Assembly: GCA_910588365.1 (NCBI GenBank)
Contig: CAJUQS010000082.1
Location: forward strand, 1-25,300
Source of the DNA: an uncultured Oscillospiraceae bacterium
Lineage (GTDB): Bacteria; Bacillota; Clostridia; Oscillospirales; Oscillospiraceae
Length of the DNA stretch: 25,300 bases
Direction of reading: 5' to 3'
The notes below the pieces were generated by a model. The model was not told where the DNA came from and did no database searches. It saw only the letters and a list, made by a program, of their open reading frames with translations. This document shows positions 7,300 to 14,536 of the stretch, piece by piece. Position 1 is the first letter of the stretch; the number at the start of each line of letters is the position of its first letter. The position numbers and the translations under genes are program-made.

Positions 7300-9305
7300 T
7301 ACTGGTTGGCTTCAAAGTCAGCCTTGAACTGAGCGTAGTCGTCCGCGGTATAGGCTTCCGTGGAGGTCTCCCAGTTCTTATAGGTGTAGTTCTGGCAGCC
7401 GTACAGGGCGTTCATCTTGGAGTAGTCGTTGATGTGGGTCAGCTGCCAGGCGTTCTCGTAGGTGGAGGGGATGGACAGGGCGTGGTTGAGCAGGAAAGCC
7501 TCGGCCTCGGCGAACTTCTCGTAGCGGGCGTCCAGATCGTCGGTGATGGCCTTGGCCTCGTCCACCTTGGCGGTGAACTCCTCAAACAGCTTGCGGGTCT
7601 CGCTGCCCTCGGGCAGCTCGTTGATGTTGGTGTACTTGTTGGCGTAGTAGGCGTAGTCGCGGCCGATCACGATCTGATCCAGGAAGTTCTCCACGTCGCC
7701 GTAGTCGGCGCCCCAGCCGGAGCCGTAGTAGCTCTGGAGGTGGGGATCAACAACCTCGGAGTTGGGGCTGGTGACGTACTCGTTGATCTTGTAGACGATG
7801 TAGTCGGTGCCCAGGGTGCCCTCCCAGTTCTCCTTCAGAACGGTGGGGCCGGCATAGTCGGAGCCGGCCTTGATCCAGGCGTTGACCTCAATGGGGAAGG
7901 TGACGCCCTGAGCGGTCAGCTCCTCAATGGCCTTGTCGCGGTACTCCAGGGCCAGCTTCTCGTTGAAGCGGCGGGAGTTCTCGCCATCGTAAGCCTTGAT
8001 CTCGTCCAGCTTCTCAATAACGGCGTCGGTGTAGTCACGGCCGTCGGAGAAGTACAGCAGGCCCTTCATGCTGAAGCACAGGTTCTCCAGATCCACGGGG
8101 TGCACGCGGTTGGTGCGGGCCCAGGTGGTCTTCAGGTTGATGCCGTAGTACAGGCTCTTGCGGAAGTTCTCGTTGGCAACGGCGGTATTCCAGTTGGTGT
8201 CGGGGGTACCGTCGGCGTTGCGGCGGTCAAAGTTCAGCTGATACTGATAGGAGTACTTCTTCAGACGGGTCTCGGTCAGATACTCGTTGCGGGGATCGCT
8301 GGGATTGTCCATGATGATCTTGCTGTTGGCCTCGCTCAGCTCGGTGTTGTGGACCTCCTCCGTCTCATAGAGGGTGTCGTCCATGTTGACGTCCTCGATC
8401 ATGGTGATGGTGACGGTGTCGAAGAGGCTGGCGTCCTTGTCCCAGTAAGACTCGTTCTTGGTCAGGGTCTTGGTGTTGTTCATGATGTACTCGGTGATGG
8501 TGTAGGGGCCGGAGTACCACATGGTCTCGTTGGTCATGCCCAGCATGTTCTCAACGCCCTTCTCGTCGATCTCAGCCTGGGAGACAGGGTAGAGGGCGGC
8601 GGAGATGCACAGGGTGTCGAAATAGGGGCAGGGCTGGGCGCAGGTATAGGTCAGGTGGGTGGCGTCGGCGCTCTTGATGCCCACCTTGTCGAACTCGGGG
8701 TTGTTCTCGGTGGTCAGAGCCAGAGCGGTGGCCTCGTCCAGGCCCTTAGTGTAGTCATAGTAGTCCTGGGCGCCCACGACCATGGCGCAGAGCATGGAAG
8801 TATTCTGGGAGGCGTTCTTGTGGTAGTTCAGGATCCACTCCATAGCGGTGACCCAGTCCTGGGCGGTGCAGTCGGCCTTGTACTCGCCCTTGACGTCAAC
8901 CCAGGTCACGTCGTCACGGAGCACGAAGTCCCAGGTGACGCCGCCGTCAGGGGTATTCCACTTGGTGGCCACAGCGGGCTGGAGCACGCCATGGGGGTCA
9001 ACCTCCAGCAGGGGGGAGATGGCGTTGCACAGGACGTTCAGGTCCTTGGCCTGCTCGGTGCCGATCATGAAGAAGTTCTCCATCTCACGGTTGCCGGCGG
9101 TCTCCCAGGTGACCAGGTCCTTGATGGGCTCGCCGCCGTTGCTGGGGGCGGTGGGCTCAGTGGTGTCGCTGGGGGTGCTGTCGTTGCCGGCGGTGCTGTT
9201 GTCGCCGGGGGTGTTGTTCTTCTGGTTGTTGCCGCCGCCGCAGGCCGTAAGGACCATCATGGCGACCAGCAGGAATGCCAGAATACGGGTTCCCTTTCTC
9301 TTCAT
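7299..9305 (-). CDS. oppA: Oligopeptide ABC transporter substrate-binding lipoprotein OppA
   Basis: A 668-residue solute-binding protein of family 5. The lipoprotein signal peptide has a basic start (MKRKGTR), a hydrophobic core and the lipobox VLTAC with Cys22, followed by a low-complexity linker rich in Gly, Asn, Thr and Ser (about 23-58) that would tether it to the outer membrane face. The mature part contains DVTWVD and SGPYTITEY-like signatures of peptide-binding SBPs. It is longer than typical members (about 520-600 residues). The ATG at 9305 was chosen because GAGGAG lies about 12 nt upstream and the signal peptide begins there; the longer reading frame to 9443 runs through leader hairpins. 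It is the first and presumably most abundant product of the operon. Confidence 0.93.
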   Translation of the reverse strand: MKRKGTRILAFLLVAMMVLTACGGGNNQKNNTPGDNSTAGNDSTPSDTTEPTAPSNGGEPIKDLVTWETAGNREMENFFMIGTEQAKDLNVLCNAISPLLEVDPHGVLQPAVATKWNTPDGGVTWDFVLRDDVTWVDVKGEYKADCTAQDWVTAMEWILNYHKNASQNTSMLCAMVVGAQDYYDYTKGLDEATALALTTENNPEFDKVGIKSADATHLTYTCAQPCPYFDTLCISAALYPVSQAEIDEKGVENMLGMTNETMWYSGPYTITEYIMNNTKTLTKNESYWDKDASLFDTVTITMIEDVNMDDTLYETEEVHNTELSEANSKIIMDNPSDPRNEYLTETRLKKYSYQYQLNFDRRNADGTPDTNWNTAVANENFRKSLYYGINLKTTWARTNRVHPVDLENLCFSMKGLLYFSDGRDYTDAVIEKLDEIKAYDGENSRRFNEKLALEYRDKAIEELTAQGVTFPIEVNAWIKAGSDYAGPTVLKENWEGTLGTDYIVYKINEYVTSPNSEVVDPHLQSYYGSGWGADYGDVENFLDQIVIGRDYAYYANKYTNINELPEGSETRKLFEEFTAKVDEAKAITDDLDARYEKFAEAEAFLLNHALSIPSTYENAWQLTHINDYSKMNALYGCQNYTYKNWETSTEAYTADDYAQFKADFEANQ

Positions 9306-9392
9306 CTTGGTGTCACTCCTCACAAAATTTTCCAAACAGCGCAGTGCGCCCTGCCGCCTCCCCCTCCGCACCGGCTGTACGGCAGAGGAAAT

Positions 9393-9437
9393 GTTTCCGC
9401 CAACGGCGGAAACGGAAATGGCTCCAGAGCCATTTCC
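9393..9437 (-). promoter_or_regulatory. Twin perfect hairpins in the opp leader
   Basis: Two perfect inverted repeats lie back to back: GTTTCCGCC (9393-9401) / GGCGGAAAC (9405-9413), then GGAAATGGCT (9414-9423) / AGCCATTTCC (9428-9437). Both fall inside the roughly 160-nt transcribed leader between the opp promoter and oppA. No T-run follows, so they are not classic terminators. They could control mRNA stability, processing or initiation. Confidence 0.5.
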
Positions 9438-9473
9438 GGCCACGGGACGTATCCACTCTATTTGCTGTTTACT

Positions 9474-9502
9474 AATTTATCATTCTTGTCACAGTCTGTC
9501 AA
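9474..9502 (-). promoter_or_regulatory. Promoter for the opp operon
   Basis: On the minus strand a perfect TTGACA (9497-9502) is followed after 17 nt by TAAATT (9474-9479, four of six matches). Transcription would begin near 9467, giving a leader of about 160 nt before oppA. It is divergent from the flotillin promoter, about 160 bp away; 9503-9664 between them shows no gene. Confidence 0.65.
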
Positions 9503-9664
9503 GAGCTTTTCTGTCCGCTTCTGGCAGAAACGCACAAAATAAACTGTTTTCCACCTGTGTACTGGACGGAATTTGCCCATTTTTCAACGTTATGGGAATA
9601 CCAAATCCCGGGTCGCTGGTTCAGAATAACCAAAAATTGTGTTAAAAGTTTGTCAATATGCACA

Positions 9665-9693
9665 TTGTATTTTTGTCGAAAATGCTGTATGAT
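9665..9693 (+). promoter_or_regulatory. Promoter for the riboswitch-flotillin transcript
   Basis: TTGTAT (9665-9670) and TATGAT (9688-9693, five of six) are separated by 17 nt. Transcription would start near 9700, just before the first conserved base of the riboswitch aptamer (9704), which is the spacing expected for a leader riboswitch. Confidence 0.65.
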
Positions 9694-9700
9694 AAATACT

Positions 9701-9841
9701 GTCAAAGGGGAGTAGTTACCCGGCAGCACACGCTGTCCGGGCGCGCACCGTCAGGACGGTACCTCGGTACCCGGGAAGCGCGAAGGTCTCCAGCTGGGAT
9801 CTTGACGAGACTTTTGCCGCGAGGCAGGAGTCTCGTTTTTT
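9701..9841 (+). ncRNA. yybP-ykoY (manganese) riboswitch with terminator expression platform
   Basis: The 5' core AAAGGGGAGTAG (9704-9715) and the 3' core GACGAGACTTTT (9804-9815) match the two conserved loops of the yybP-ykoY class, which binds Mn2+. AAAG (9704-9707) pairs with CTTT (9811-9814) to close a four-way junction made of: CCCGGCAGC (9719-9727) / GCTG-T-CCGGG (9732-9741); CGCGC (9742-9746) / GCGCG (9778-9782) with an inner ACCGTC/GACGGT hairpin carrying GTCA; and AAGGTC (9783-9788) / GATCTT (9798-9803). The 3' core is also the left arm of a terminator (9806-9841), so metal binding should prevent termination and turn expression on. Family membership is my recognition of the motif from memory, not a covariance-model search. 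Confidence 0.8.
9806..9841 (+). terminator. Riboswitch-controlled intrinsic terminator
   Basis: A 13-bp stem with two G-T pairs, CGAGACTTTTGCC (9806-9818) / GGCAGGAGTCTCG (9823-9835), loop GCGA, is followed by six T. It shares CGAGACTTTT with the riboswitch 3' core, so aptamer and terminator are mutually exclusive. It lies 87 bp before the flotillin start and no gene precedes it on this strand, so it is regulatory rather than a gene end. Confidence 0.85.
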
Positions 9842-9928
9842 CGTACCCGGGTGCGGAAAGGCTGGCCCTGATTGACAGGAAAACGCAAGAGGAAGCACAG
9901 TTGATTGCATTTTAAAGGAGGAAAAGCA

Positions 9929-11401
9929 ATGCCTGAACTGATGAAATGGATCGTCCCCGGAGTCATTGTACTGGTGGTTCTGCTGCTGCTCGCCGCGGGC
10001 TATCTGAAGGCGCCGCCGGACACGGCCTACATTATCTCCGGTCTCAGCCGCAAGCGCATTCTCATCGGCAAGGCCGGTCTGCGGGTGCCCTTTTTCGAGC
10101 GGGTGGATAAGCTCTCCCTGCGCATCATGCAGGTGGACGTGAAGACCAGCGAGGCGGTGCCCACCAACGAGTTCATCAACGTCACCGTGGACGGCGTGGC
10201 CAACGTGAAGATCAGCTCCGACCCGGAGCTTCTCAAGCTGGCCGCCGAGGCCCTGCTGGGCAAGCGGCCCGAGGAGCTCGTCGGCCTGGTCACCCAGGTG
10301 CTGGAGGGCAACATGCGCGAGATTGTGGGCTCCGTGGGCCTCAAGGAGATGGTCCAGGACCGGCAGGGCGTGGCCCGGAAGATCACCGAGAACGTGGTCC
10401 CGGACATGCGCAAGCTGGGCCTGGAGGTGGTGAACTTCAACATCCAGAACTTCAAGGACGCCGCCGGGACCATTGAGAACATGGGCATCGACAACGTCGA
10501 GCAGATCCGCAAGAACGCCCAGATTGCCAAGGCCAACGCCCAGCGGGACATCGCCATCGCCACCTCCCAGGCCCAGCAGGAGGCCAACGCCGTGAAGGTC
10601 CAGGCGGAGAAGATGATCGCCGAGCAGGACGCGGCCCTGTCCATCCAGCAGGCGGAGATGAAGGTGAAGGCCGACACCAAGAAAGCGGAGGCCGACGCGG
10701 CCTACTCCATCCAGCAGGAGACCCAGCGCAAGACCATTGAGGTCACCAGGGTCAGCGCCGACATCGCCCGCAAGGAGAAGGAGGCGGAGCTGGCCGACCG
10801 GGAGATCGCCATCCAGGAGCGCAGGCTGGACGCCGAGGTCCGCAAGCAGGCGGACGCCATGAAGTACAAGGCCGAAAAGGAGGCCGAGGCCGAGCTGGTC
10901 CGCCGCCAGCGGGACGCGGACGCCAAGGCCTACGAGGCCGTCAAGGAGGCGGAGGCACGCAAGGCGGAGGCCGAGGCCCTGCGCTTTGCCATGGAGCAGG
11001 AGGCCGAGGGTATCCGCGCCAAGGGCCTGGCGGAGGCCGAGGCCATCGAGAAGAAGGCGGAGGCCCAGAAGAAGATGGGCGAGGCGTCGGTGCTGGAGAT
11101 GTACCTGGATGCCCTGCCCGAGGTGGTCAAAAACGCCGCCGCCCCCCTGGCGCAGACCGACAAGATCGTCATGTACGGCGACGGCAATTCCACCAGGCTG
11201 GTGGGGGATGTCATGCGCTCCGCCAGCCAGGTCATGGACGGCGTGAGGGAGTCCACGGGCCTGGATCTCACCGCCCTGCTTTCGGGCGTGGTGGGCGGCA
11301 AAATGGCCGCCGGACAGCCCCCCGTCACCGTGGAGGTCAAGGCGGCGGCCGCCCCGGAGGCCAAGGCCGCCGGCGCGCAGGAGCCGGAGAAGGAAGTCTA
11401 A
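9929..11401 (+). CDS. floT: Flotillin family (SPFH/Band 7) protein, FloT-like
   Basis: A 490-residue flotillin. One N-terminal membrane helix (about 7-27, IVPGVIVLVVLLLLAAGYL) is followed by the SPFH domain (about 30-200), a long Ala/Glu/Lys-rich coiled coil with repeated EAEA/KAEA motifs (about 200-395) and the flotillin C-terminal domain (GEASVLEMYLDALPEVVKN). Length and layout match Bacillus FloT (about 510) rather than the shorter FloA. Flotillins form membrane scaffolds; in B. subtilis FloT associates with FtsH and other membrane complexes. The ATG at 9929 was chosen because AAAGGAGG lies 7 nt upstream. Bacterial flotillins often neighbour an NfeD-type gene, but none is present here; the gene stands alone behind a manganese-type riboswitch. 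Confidence 0.93.
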   Translation: MPELMKWIVPGVIVLVVLLLLAAGYLKAPPDTAYIISGLSRKRILIGKAGLRVPFFERVDKLSLRIMQVDVKTSEAVPTNEFINVTVDGVANVKISSDPELLKLAAEALLGKRPEELVGLVTQVLEGNMREIVGSVGLKEMVQDRQGVARKITENVVPDMRKLGLEVVNFNIQNFKDAAGTIENMGIDNVEQIRKNAQIAKANAQRDIAIATSQAQQEANAVKVQAEKMIAEQDAALSIQQAEMKVKADTKKAEADAAYSIQQETQRKTIEVTRVSADIARKEKEAELADREIAIQERRLDAEVRKQADAMKYKAEKEAEAELVRRQRDADAKAYEAVKEAEARKAEAEALRFAMEQEAEGIRAKGLAEAEAIEKKAEAQKKMGEASVLEMYLDALPEVVKNAAAPLAQTDKIVMYGDGNSTRLVGDVMRSASQVMDGVRESTGLDLTALLSGVVGGKMAAGQPPVTVEVKAAAAPEAKAAGAQEPEKEV

Positions 11402-11411
11402 ACGCAAAAGG

Positions 11412-11442
11412 AGGGGGACCTGCCCGCGGGCAGGTCCCCTTT
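11412..11442 (+). terminator. Terminator after the flotillin gene
   Basis: A perfect 12-bp GC-rich stem GGGGACCTGCCC (11414-11425) / GGGCAGGTCCCC (11428-11439) followed by TTTGT lies 12 bp beyond the flotillin stop. It also faces the 3' end of the convergent gene at 11460 and could serve both. Confidence 0.85.
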
Positions 11443-11459
11443 GTCTGCTGAATTGCTTG

Positions 11460-12179
11460 TTATGCCTCCGCGTCCAGATAGGCGTTGACGATTCTAACCT
11501 GCGTATCCCAGTCAACCATTTTCACATGGAACTTGAGCTCGCTGGTTTTCAGCAGAGGGATCGTAACCGTTTTGGCCACCGCGCCCCCGGTGATGTCGTA
11601 CTCGCCCAGGACGGAGCCGTTATCCCCCTGGACGGTCAGGGTAACATTTTTATTGGAATAATAGCTGAAGGTCAGCGTGTCGTGCTTACCGAGCAGGTTA
11701 AACGAGACCCCCGCGTCGGCCGCTCCAAACTTAGATGTGTCAAACCAGAGCCAGTGGGAGTAGGAGACGCCGGAAATATCTTCGGTCTTTTCATCCGCAG
11801 TCTGAACCTGCCCGGCCTCGCTCCACACATCATCTTCTTCAACTTGATAGACTTTGTAGGTGTCGATCAGATCCACACCCTTGGTCTGGCCCAGCTGGAC
11901 AGTTCTGGTAGCCTGGTCCCAGTTGACCTCAAGCCCCGCCAGACCGGCCACGGCCCGGACGGGGAGATAGGTGCTGCCGTTGTAGGAGATGGGATAGATC
12001 CGGGTGCCGCTGCCATCCTTAAGCGTCTGCACCTCTCCGTCCAGGGTGACGGTGATGCCGGAGTCCAGGTAGGCGGTGATGGTCTGGAGCGTGTCGGCCG
12101 CCGCCGCCCCGGCGGCGAAGCAGAGCGCAGCCCCCAGGGTCAGTGCCAGAGCCGTCCAGCGGGATAATTTTTTCTTCAT
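11460..12179 (-). CDS. Secreted stalk-domain protein with NPCBM-like C-terminus
   Basis: A 239-residue exported protein. A Sec signal peptide (MKKKLSRWTALALTLGAALC, likely cleaved after AGAAA near residue 27) is followed by a copper-amine-oxidase-N/stalk domain (about 34-97) with the hallmark ISYNGSTYLPVRAVAG and VNWDQATRTVQL. The remaining 140 residues look like a beta-sandwich of the NPCBM type (SHWLWFDTSKF, FNLLGKHDTLTF, ending WDTQVRIVNAYLD), a fold often linked to carbohydrate binding. Such proteins in Clostridia are cell-surface components of unknown exact role; no catalytic domain is present. The start at 12179 has AGGAGG 9 nt upstream. It is convergent with the flotillin gene and has no operon partner. 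Confidence 0.85.
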   Translation of the reverse strand: MKKKLSRWTALALTLGAALCFAAGAAAADTLQTITAYLDSGITVTLDGEVQTLKDGSGTRIYPISYNGSTYLPVRAVAGLAGLEVNWDQATRTVQLGQTKGVDLIDTYKVYQVEEDDVWSEAGQVQTADEKTEDISGVSYSHWLWFDTSKFGAADAGVSFNLLGKHDTLTFSYYSNKNVTLTVQGDNGSVLGEYDITGGAVAKTVTIPLLKTSELKFHVKMVDWDTQVRIVNAYLDAEA

Positions 12180-12447
12180 GTTCTCTTCCTCCTGTTTTCA
12201 AATGTGGTCCTGCAAGAAAGCGTGCTCTTTCGCAAATAGCCCATTTTTTGCAGTATACATACATTACCATATCATCCTCCCTTTTTTCAATACTTTTTCG
12301 CGGGGAAAGTCTGAGGATTCCCGCTCTGACAAAAAAGTTACACATTTTTGTAAATCTGAGAAGCGGATCTGCCAACCGGCAGGCCCGTTTTTTACTTTTT
12401 CTCCGCAATCAGCGCCCCCGGCTGCTGAGGGACGGGCATCCATACTT

Positions 12448-12482
12448 TTCTATCAAGAACGGTATCAAAAGAAGCCCTTTAA
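12448..12482 (+). repeat. Composite palindromic repeat, degenerate copy (A type)
   Basis: CATACTTTTCTATCAAGAAC followed by GGTATCAAAAGAAGCCCTTT resembles the copies at 18509 and 22109 (hairpin ATACTTTT.../...GTAT, then CAAAAGAA..CTTT), with several substitutions that weaken the hairpin. It lies just before the terminator of the CPBP gene. Confidence 0.45.
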
Positions 12483-12486
12483 AATA

Positions 12487-12513
12487 GCCCCGGAAGCGTC
12501 TCGCTTCCGGGGC
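12487..12513 (-). terminator. Terminator of the pgsA-CPBP operon
   Basis: A perfect 11-bp stem GCCCCGGAAGC (12487-12497) / GCTTCCGGGGC (12503-12513) with a 5-nt loop lies 8 bp beyond the CPBP protease stop and is followed on the minus strand by TATTTTAAA. Confidence 0.85.
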
Positions 12514-12521
12514 CGTATCTT

Positions 12522-13379
12522 TCATCGCTCGGTTTTTCTCATCAGCAGCGCGAGACAGCACACCGCGCCATAGCCCAAGATCGCCACCGCCGACGCCTCC
12601 ACCCCGAAGTCGCCGCCGGTCAGCAGCACGTTCCCGGATGGGATGACGATGGAAAACAGCGCCGCGCCAGATTCACCCTGATCCGTGGTAATGCACAGAA
12701 TCCCCGTCACCATCACCAGGTTCCAGAGGGTGTGCATCAGCGCGCTGCCGCCCACAGAGCCGCCCCTGTCCGCCACAAGGGAGAACATGATGCCCACCAG
12801 CGATCCGCTGACAATCAGCAGCGCCACGCCCACAGCGCTGAAGGTCTCCAGGTTGAGCAGGTGCAGGCATCCGAACAGCACCGACGGCGCTAAAATCGCC
12901 GCGGCGCGGCCCCACCGCTCCCGAAGCAGCGTCATCATATAGCCCCGGAACAGCATCTCCTCCGTGATGCCGGCTTTCAGCGCGAAGGCCAGGGACGCCG
13001 CAATGACGCCCAGAGCCTCCCCCGTTGGGACCCGATGGGCCGCTCCCTCCCCAATCGCCAGATACACCGCCGCCACGCAGACGGGCAGCAGCACGGCCGC
13101 AGCGGCCGTCCACGCCCTGATCCCCGGCGTGATGCCGAAGTCCCGCATTCCGAGGCGCAGGATCTTCGTCGTGTAGAGCCAGAACAGCAGCCAAGTCAAA
13201 AACAGCCCGCCCAGAGCCCGGGGGAGCTGATACATCCAGCTCTCCGGCAGCTTCACAGCGGAAAACAGCAGGTCCAGCAGCGTGGAGCTCAGCAGATCCC
13301 CCGCCAGAAAGAGCAGAAAATAGATCAAAATCTGCTTGATGGTTCCGCCCGCCGAAAAGCTCACTTTTTTCCCGTACAT
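12522..13379 (-). CDS. CPBP family intramembrane metalloprotease
   Basis: A 285-residue polytopic membrane protein with about eight hydrophobic segments. The CPBP/Abi (PF02517) motifs are present in order: EEMLFR (E140, E141, R145), FGCLH (F169, H173) and HTLWN (H216, N220). These match the glutamate and histidine residues of the Rce1-like intramembrane protease active site. Family members include CAAX-prenyl proteases and bacteriocin-immunity proteins; the substrate here is unknown. The ATG at 13379 was preferred because GGGAG lies 7 nt upstream; the ATG two codons earlier (13385) would leave only one base to that site. It follows pgsA by 27 bp and is probably co-transcribed with it. Confidence 0.9.
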   Translation of the reverse strand: MYGKKVSFSAGGTIKQILIYFLLFLAGDLLSSTLLDLLFSAVKLPESWMYQLPRALGGLFLTWLLFWLYTTKILRLGMRDFGITPGIRAWTAAAAVLLPVCVAAVYLAIGEGAAHRVPTGEALGVIAASLAFALKAGITEEMLFRGYMMTLLRERWGRAAAILAPSVLFGCLHLLNLETFSAVGVALLIVSGSLVGIMFSLVADRGGSVGGSALMHTLWNLVMVTGILCITTDQGESGAALFSIVIPSGNVLLTGGDFGVEASAVAILGYGAVCCLALLMRKTER

Positions 13380-13406
13380 TTCCATTCTCCCTTCCAGATT
13401 GTCCCA

Positions 13407-13955
13407 TCAGCGCCGCCCCAGCCTGCGGAGGTTCTCCAGGGTATACAGCGTCAGGCTCAGCAAAATCCCCGCCGCCCCCAGGGCGGTGAGCAGCGCCGAT
13501 GTCCCGGCGGGGACGCCGTACCACACGATGTGGATAAAGATGACGGCGTACAGGATGCAGGTGGCCAGCTTGCCGTGCCAGGAGGCGCTGTAGACCTCGC
13601 CGGTGCGGCGGATGACGAAGATGCCCATGGCGGCCATCAGGCACTCCTTCACCACCAGCAGCGCCAGCAGCCACCACAGGACCCTGAACCGGGTCAGCAG
13701 GCACCCCAGGGCCGCCGCCTGGGTCAGCTTGTCGGCCACCGGGTCCAGCACCTTCCCCAGGTCGCTGACCATGCGGAAGCGCCGGGCGATGAAGCCGTCC
13801 ACAATGTCCGTGACTCCCGACAGCACCAGCACGCAGGCCGTGAGGGGATAATCCCCCCTGCCGCAGTAGAGCCACACAATCACCGGCACCAGCAGAATGC
13901 GGAACGCCGAGAGCAGATTGGGTATGGTGAGCACCTGTTTCCGATTATCCTCCAT
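13407..13955 (-). CDS. pgsA: CDP-alcohol phosphatidyltransferase (phosphatidylglycerophosphate synthase)
   Basis: A 182-residue membrane enzyme with the complete CDP-alcohol phosphotransferase signature D(x2)DG(x2)AR(x8)G(x3)D(x3)D: D50, D53, G54, A57, R58, G67, D71 and D75. The N-terminal TIPNLLSAFRILLVPVIVWL is typical of PgsA, which condenses CDP-diacylglycerol with glycerol-3-phosphate in the first step toward phosphatidylglycerol and cardiolipin. The signature alone does not exclude a related specificity such as cardiolipin synthase. The ATG at 13955 has GGAGGGGAGG upstream. A promoter lies at 14008-14037, and the CPBP protease gene follows. Confidence 0.88.
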   Translation of the reverse strand: MEDNRKQVLTIPNLLSAFRILLVPVIVWLYCGRGDYPLTACVLVLSGVTDIVDGFIARRFRMVSDLGKVLDPVADKLTQAAALGCLLTRFRVLWWLLALLVVKECLMAAMGIFVIRRTGEVYSASWHGKLATCILYAVIFIHIVWYGVPAGTSALLTALGAAGILLSLTLYTLENLRRLGRR

Positions 13956-14007
13956 GGGTTCCTCCCCTCCTGCCGGGTCCAGGCCGGCGCCTGGAAAATC
14001 TTGGTTT

Positions 14008-14037
14008 ACTATAGATCATTCTTCCTTGGATAGTCAA
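14008..14037 (-). promoter_or_regulatory. Promoter for pgsA
   Basis: On the minus strand TTGACT (14032-14037) and TATAGT (14008-14013), each five of six matches, are separated by 18 nt, about 50 bp before the pgsA start. Confidence 0.65.
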
Positions 14038-14122
14038 CCCCGCCAGGGAAAACTTAAAGAAATTGCAAGGAATTGTTCACCTCCCCTTCAGCATATCAGA
14101 GCGGGCGGGGAAAAATCCCCCG

Positions 14123-14165
14123 AAACAAGTACCGCCGCCTGCTTTACAGGCGGCGGTACTTGTTT
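14123..14165 (-). terminator. Terminator after secG
   Basis: A perfect 19-bp stem (14123-14141 / 14147-14165; core TACCGCCGCCTG / CAGGCGGCGGTA) with a CTTTA loop begins 3 bp beyond the secG stop. On the minus strand the stem ends in CTTGTTT. It is unusually long and would also fold from the opposite strand. Confidence 0.85.
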
Positions 14166-14168
14166 GAA

Positions 14169-14408
14169 TCAGTGCAGGACGTTCAGGATCAGAGTCAGCA
14201 CGATGAACACGGCCCCAATCCACTTGGTAGCCTTTGCCAGCTTTGCGTCAAAGGTCTTGGCCTTGCCCTTGGACATAAAGGTATCGGCCATGCCGCCGAT
14301 CGCCCCGGACAGGCCCGCGCTCTTGCCGGACTGGAACAGCACGGCGAGAATTACCGCCAGGCCGCACAGCAGCTGCAAAATCGTGATAAAAATGATCAAA
14401 CCGTTCAT
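14169..14408 (-). CDS. secG: Preprotein translocase subunit SecG
   Basis: A 79-residue protein with the SecG layout: a first membrane helix (about 3-25, LIIFITILQLLCGLAVILAVLF), the conserved cytoplasmic loop QSGKSAGLSGAIGG, a basic linker (MSKGKAKTFDAKLAKATKW) and a second helix (IGAVFIVLTLILNVL). SecG joins SecYE in the Sec translocon and helps SecA-driven export. The ATG at 14408 was preferred because GGAG and GGAGG sites lie just upstream and the length is typical; in-frame ATGs at 14435 and 14417 have poor sites. A promoter lies at 14475-14503 and a strong terminator follows directly, so the gene is monocistronic. Confidence 0.9.
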   Translation of the reverse strand: MNGLIIFITILQLLCGLAVILAVLFQSGKSAGLSGAIGGMADTFMSKGKAKTFDAKLAKATKWIGAVFIVLTLILNVLH

Positions 14409-14474
14409 ACTCTCCATAACCTCCAGACTTTTCATGGAAGCGCCTGCGCGCGGATCTCCATTTCACGGATTTTT

Positions 14475-14503
14475 ATCTTATCATATCCTGTCCGCGATTT
14501 CAA
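14475..14503 (-). promoter_or_regulatory. Promoter for secG
   Basis: On the minus strand TTGAAA (14498-14503) is followed after 17 nt by TAAGAT (14475-14480). It lies about 65 bp before the chosen secG start, in the short AT-rich gap after the hemolysin-III gene. Confidence 0.55.
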
Positions 14504-14536
14504 TAGGAAGCGGGAGATATTTTCAAGATAATTTCT

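Larger units (their letters stand above)
12180..12521. other. Intergenic region without a gene
   Basis: This 342-bp stretch separates the stalk-domain gene from the CPBP protease gene. It holds a degenerate repeat copy (12448-12482) and a terminator (12487-12513). The segment 12240-12370 is AT-rich and should contain the stalk-gene promoter, but I could not assign one with proper spacing. A short minus-strand reading frame with a GGGAGG site (MVMYVYCKKW...) runs out of frame into the next gene and is not convincing. Confidence 0.5.

Noticed and set aside
7434..9542. 702-residue plus-strand frame opposite oppA
   Set aside because: Low-complexity Val/Gly/Leu shadow of oppA that continues through the leader hairpins and opp promoter.
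9499..9729. 76-codon minus-strand frame in the opp/flotillin gap
   Set aside because: It covers the opp -35 and flotillin promoter, lacks a ribosome binding site and has no recognisable domain.
9658..9915. 85-codon plus-strand frame before the flotillin gene
   Set aside because: It lies over the riboswitch promoter, aptamer and terminator; the RNA structure explains the sequence and there is no ribosome binding site.
9716..11515. 599-residue minus-strand open frame across the flotillin gene
   Set aside because: It is the antisense shadow of the GC-rich flotillin coiled coil: Leu/Gly/His-rich, low complexity, no ribosome binding site, and it also covers the riboswitch.
12019..12408. Minus-strand frame starting MVMYVYCKKW with a GGGAGG site
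   Set aside because: Despite the good site it runs out of frame into the signal-peptide region of the stalk-domain gene and has no family features.
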